The position numbers and the translations under genes are program-made. Below are positions 59,986 to 64,000 of a stretch of DNA of 64,000 nt, in pieces. Source of the DNA: Rhynchosporium graminicola (Eukaryota > Ascomycota > Leotiomycetes > Helotiales > Ploettnerulaceae); the NCBI GenBank assembly GCA_900074885.1, contig FJUW01000016.1:909219-973218 (forward strand), read 5' to 3'. Each line of letters opens with the position of its first letter. Position 1 is the first letter of the stretch. A model generated the notes under the pieces. That model made no database searches. It saw only the letters and a list, made by a program, of their open reading frames with translations, and had not been told where the DNA came from.

Positions 59986-61023
59986 GCGGATAAGAGGATC
60001 ATATGAAAACCACCACAGAACGAACGTCACCTAACCTGGGAATCCGCAAGGTTTCAGATGGCCGTTGCAGCCGGTCCTTGCATAAATGTCATGGCGGTTA
60101 TGAACCACGTTTTCGACGACATGACGACCTGATTCTCCATTAGTCTACGATCAAAAACAGTTTCTCTTCTTGTATTTGGTTTGAGCATCGATCTCTTCAC
60201 TTTTCTGTTCGATTACAGACAGGCCGTTTTCCTTTTTGATAACTTGGTCAGCTTGGTCTGGCCACTTTCCGTTTGCATCACCAGGCTTGTGTTGGAGTAG
60301 AAAGGTCGGCCCGCAAAGGGATGGAATGTATAAAGGCGTTTTATGACATAGGTATTTACTTGTCTGGATTAGTTATGGTAGATTCGAATACAGAAGCATT
60401 GAAACTGTCAAGATGTTGAATGTGTTTTGGGGACGCATATTTACGTGGGTGCCCGCCCTCGAGCCGCCCAAGTTCTCTACCAAGAACCCAACCACGCTTT
60501 AGGAAGCGAGGCTGGACAAATTCGTCTCAGGTGAAGCAAGTTCTTGAGATATCATGCGACTTCGAAGTATTACTTTAGTAAAGTCTCCCGGCTTCGACAT
60601 CGACTCCATGAGATGGTTCATAAAGTAAGTAATACCTTGGGTTCACACAGTCATTTGATGCCTATGTTGAGGGGAAACAGGTTCTGGCTTCGCATCTGAC
60701 GAATTTGCCTAGCCTCGAAGGCGCAGTACATCGGCAATTGTAGTTGCAATTTCTACACACCTCAGACCTAAATCTGATGCGGTCTATTCAAAATCCTTAC
60801 TTTCGGCAACAACCAATCGGACACATCCCCGCGTTTATCCTCTTGTTCAAATGTACATGTTGATGTTGACTCATTTTTCTCGTTGCATCAAAACACGCTA
60901 AGGTCATTAATCACTTTTTGAACATCAGTCCGGTCAGCATTCGAAATTTTCCGACTTCCAACACCCAAAGGCCCGCATGATCCTTTGCTACCTAAAAAAT
61001 ACAACAAATGCGCCGCAGTCAAC
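59986..61023. other. Intergenic region, nothing recognised
   Basis: About 1 kb covering the Ase1 3' UTR and the promoter of the next plus-strand gene. No supported gene or repeat. Confidence 0.4.
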
Positions 61024-62064
61024 ATGCCACTTAAATCACCTGGTGAGTGACACTGCCTAGAATTGGCATTAGAAACCTCAAATCCCACTTTGAGAACTTC
61101 CATTGGCCTCTCTGACTCGCAATGAAATACAGACACTTCTCTAGATCAACTCATCAGCCTAGATGTTGCAGGTGGAGAATACTCAATCACAACCTATCGA
61201 GAGACGGATATCGACGCAATGGTTGAAGCTTTTCAACTTGAGGCCATATTAGATGAGCTGATCAGCGTGCCAAAACCGTAAGCAAGACCAAACCAATTAC
61301 CAACCTTCATCACAGCCATAATAAGGTCCATACCATGTCCTTCACATACTGTGTAAGATTTCTGCCAACAAAGCTAATATACTCTTGAGATATACACGGG
61401 ACACCGGTCGAGTCTGGCTCGATGCCCAGCTCCTCGCAGCTCGCACTCTCCTCCCTCTTTCCACTGCGCAAGAGCGTAACAGGGTATTCTTTGACGAGAG
61501 AAGCGATCAGCCTCTTCGGCAGATCCCTCTGCAGGTTATCCGTCATGGGGCACAGATGATAGGCGTCTGTTCCATCTCGCCTGCTTCGTGCTCTCCGCAA
61601 GTCGGCGAGTTGGGATACTGGTTACTTCCTACAGTAAGAAATAGCAACTCTATCCTACGCCATTTTCAAATGCCCCAAGTCTCCGGCACAAAACAGAAAT
61701 CAGGCTAAATTCCGGCTCTATTCCCTCTCTCCTCAAATTCCATTCATTCAAATAGAGGCCACACTTACCCAGATCTCTTCAGTACCATAAAAAAGGCATC
61801 ATGCAAGCCGCAACCCGTGCCATTCTCAAATACGCCGCAAAGGAATTCGGAGTCCGGAGAATCATCGGTCGTGCAGAAGGCGAGAATATCCCTAGCCAGA
61901 AGATTATTGCGCGGTTGGCGGAGGAGACTGGTGGGAAGGGCATCGTGGAGCCGTCGAGGGGAAGGGAGAAGTGGCCGGAGACTAAGAAGGGTGGTATGGA
62001 GAGAGATGTTTTGAGTTGGGAGTGGAGTGTTAGTGCAGATGGGGATTTGCAAGGGGAGTTGTAG
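61024..62064 (+). CDS. GNAT-family N-acetyltransferase (RimJ/RimL-like)
   Basis: This is a predicted acetyl-CoA-dependent acetyltransferase. Four exons (61024-61042, 61133-61277, 61390-61633, 61783-62064) give 229 aa. The core has beta-strand ITTYRETDIDAMVEAF at the start, GVCSISP and GELGYWLLP in the middle, then YHKKGIMQAATRAILKYAAKEFGVRRIIGRAEGENIPSQKI, which has the order of GNAT motifs A and B as in RimJ/RimL proteins acting on amino termini or small amines. The substrate cannot be told. The third intron (149 nt) is longer than most here but is needed to join GYWLLPT to YHKKGI; the first exon is only 19 nt, and that start is the least certain part. Confidence 0.85.
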
Positions 62065-63390
62065 TTGGGAGGGTAGGATGAGAGAAAGAGTGAGAGGCAG
62101 AGAAGGAGAGAAGGGGAAAAAGTAAGAGCAAGATAAGCAAGGTAGGAAGTTATGAGCTTTAAGTGGAAGTGCATGCTTTCGAACCAGCCGATCCTGAACG
62201 TAAACAGACAGCTTATCATACTCGCACTTCTACAAATAGCTTCGCCTGAACTTTCTTTCACACGTCATAAACACATACAGTACCCCTAAATACAGACCTG
62301 CCCTGCTTCGAATCATTCACAAGGTCATGGTCATGTCGCCCCATCTCCCAGCCCAGCCCAAAGAGAACAAAACAGATACACGTCAATAAGCCTTTCTCTA
62401 CATCAAAACCCCACCCACAGCATCCCAAACCGAACCCAAACCAACCCCCGCTTGACCCCGCAAAGAAAAGATACATACACACAGATAGATCACATTCTCC
62501 AAACATCCTCTTTACCCCTCCCATCCGCTTCGCTCACACCCAATCCCTGCCCAAGCTCGCCTCGCCTTATCTCAAGAATGATTCTAGTCCACTCACTCAC
62601 TTACTAACAATGACTGCAGATCAAAACAAACCAAACGAGGCGAGGCGGACTAGTTCATTATCTTGGAATCGAACATTCTAGCACCACAACTTCAGCGCGC
62701 GCTTCAACAGGGGAGGGGAGGGGAGGAGAGGGACGGTCGATCGCAACAACGTAGATGGAGACAGGAGTTGAGACTCGAGAGATGATAGCTAATGGAAGGA
62801 AGGAAGATGGGCGGATGCAGTGTATCGTAGTTAGTATGGGATTGGGAACTCCACAATTTCATTTTCGGATTTCGAGAGCCCAGTACGGACACACAGACCC
62901 GTTGAGATGGATCGATATCAAGATTGCTTTGTTTGTCCTGTCGAAAGCAATTACCCAATTCTAGAAACGTGATAAGCAAGATACGGTAGTTGATGATGAT
63001 CTAATTTTTCTTCATAATTCTTCGTTATTTATATCCTTAATTTCATATTTTCCTGCTTCCCCTCCTTCATGCATCATCCGAATCAAAAGTGTTCGTCTCC
63101 TATAGCAAAGAGTACAGGCTATATGCCGGTTTGAACAACGCCCCTCAAACGCCCTTTCGCATAAATGCTTGAGCAGCTAAAACCCTTGAAACAGATTGGG
63201 AATCCAACCTCCCCAACCCAAGAACACCTTTTCTCATGCCCTTATTAACAAGCATTCCGCACTCGTATCAAATGGCTGCCATTTATCCAAGCAATTCCAT
63301 CCCGTGGTATCATTCGTCATTGCTGTCGACATCTGATTTCTATTTACAGGGCGTTGTTCTTCTCACTGACATTTTCAACTTTCATGATGA
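62065..63390. other. Intergenic region with a G-rich tract
   Basis: About 1.3 kb between convergent genes, without a supported gene. At 62709-62732 the plus strand has four closely spaced G-runs (GGGGAGGGGAGGGGAGGAGAGGG), a G-quadruplex candidate. Confidence 0.4.
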
Positions 63391-64000
63391 TCAGTTAGTG
63401 GCCTGGAATGCCGGTAGGGTCAGTGTAGGCCCTGATGACTGAGTTGGTGTTGTGGAACCGTTATTCCTTGCTGCGATGGCATTCATAAAGTTGCGGTCAA
63501 TGTCCATACTTCTAGCAATTCTGCCACCCAGCGTCCGTGGGTTTGGAACGTTGACACGGCCACGGCTGGTGACTCTGTTCAAGCCCTCTTCGTCATCAGA
63601 ATCCTGATTCTCGAAATAACTCAGACTATTTCCAAATTAGCAATCATTGATCACTCAAGATATGGGGCTGTCTCTTACCGATCAAAGTAATCTGCAAGGC
63701 CGTCATGACTAGGCGTGCCCACGACATGATCATAAAGGGGTGGCGGAGTAACCATTGGCGGTGGCGCTTCTTCGGCATCGAAAGGAGGAGGATTGAAGCT
63801 CGGAGCTCGCATTAAATGGATGGGTCGTTGAACACCCGATGCTGCGTTTGTGGATAGATGAGCCTGAGGTGGTCTGGCGAGGTCTGGCAAGGCATTTTCA
63901 TTGCCTGGGTAGCCAGGAATGCTGTTTGAACCATTTTGTATGTCTAACCCAGATATTGGTGAAGCCGTTGCCAGTTCAGAATTTGGGCAACCACAAACAT
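63391..64000 (-). CDS. C-terminal part of a probable arrestin-domain protein, cut by the window edge
   Basis: The last two exons are seen: 63679-64000 (continuing beyond the edge) and 63391-63625, with a 53-nt intron. The visible ~185 residues are Pro/Ser-rich: CGCPNSELATASPISG, MRAPSFNPPPFD, PPPMVTPPPLYDHVVGTPSHDGLADYF, then DSDDEEG, VNVPNPRTLGGR and the stop after AFQATN. PPPLYD is a PY-type motif that could recruit a Nedd4/Rsp5-type ubiquitin ligase. I associate this tail with fungal alpha-arrestins (endocytosis adaptors) from the phrase pattern only; the arrestin fold itself would lie outside the window. Confidence 0.55.

Overview
This window comes from the nuclear genome of a filamentous ascomycete (Pezizomycotina). 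My guess is a leotiomycete, but the sequence does not settle it. The signs are many short introns (about 45-125 nt, GT..AG with CTGAC/CTAAC-like branch sites), single-copy eukaryotic housekeeping genes, fungus-specific gene families (GT31-like, S28 peptidase, tyrosinase, intradiol dioxygenase, Ase1), and a large repeat block damaged in the pattern of repeat-induced point mutation (RIP: only C-to-T and G-to-A changes, centred on CpA/TpG).

Left gene region (1-22,200): an Argonaute gene with an RGG-rich N-terminus; a secreted protein of unknown function; a small, easily missed HSBP1-like coiled-coil gene in three exons; an ERp38/TigA-type protein disulfide isomerase; a secreted intradiol ring-cleavage dioxygenase; a secreted tyrosinase; a metallo-beta-lactamase-fold hydrolase with a signal peptide; and a secreted S28 serine peptidase. 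The dioxygenase and tyrosinase are 2.8 kb apart and both act on phenolics, but nothing shows that they form a cluster.

Repeat block (22,219-36,765): a four-level nest of transposable elements. The outermost is a Tc1/mariner-type DNA transposon with terminal inverted repeats of about 197 bp. It carries two convergent, RIP-damaged genes: a DD34E transposase (minus strand) and a 587-codon companion frame (plus strand) that I do not recognise. A 1.5-kb non-autonomous LTR element (TSD GCTAC) and a Ty3-type retrotransposon (TSD CTTAG) sit inside the companion frame. The Ty3 element is split by a second copy of the same family (TSD GAAAT), and one LTR of that copy contains a solo LTR (TSD CTCTA/CTTTA). 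Removing the insertions restores the companion reading phase exactly. Two single-N characters (26,001 and 27,732) and an 859-bp near-identical duplication show that the assembly is imperfect here.

Right gene region (37,900-64,000): a GT31/Fringe-like glycosyltransferase, a dual-domain fluoride exporter (FEX/CrcB), uracil phosphoribosyltransferase, a short Sec2-type Rab-GEF-domain protein, an unknown protein, ribosomal protein eL32, a type I DnaJ (Ydj1-like, CaaX tail), mitochondrial glutamyl-tRNA synthetase, COP9 signalosome subunit 5, the microtubule bundler Ase1/MAP65, a GNAT acetyltransferase, and the C-terminal part of an arrestin-like protein running off the right edge. DnaJ/GluRS and CSN5/Ase1 are head-to-head pairs with short shared promoter regions. 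All exon structures are my own splice predictions. Each CDS model is in frame from start to stop, except that eL32 needs a non-canonical donor and the last gene is cut by the window edge.
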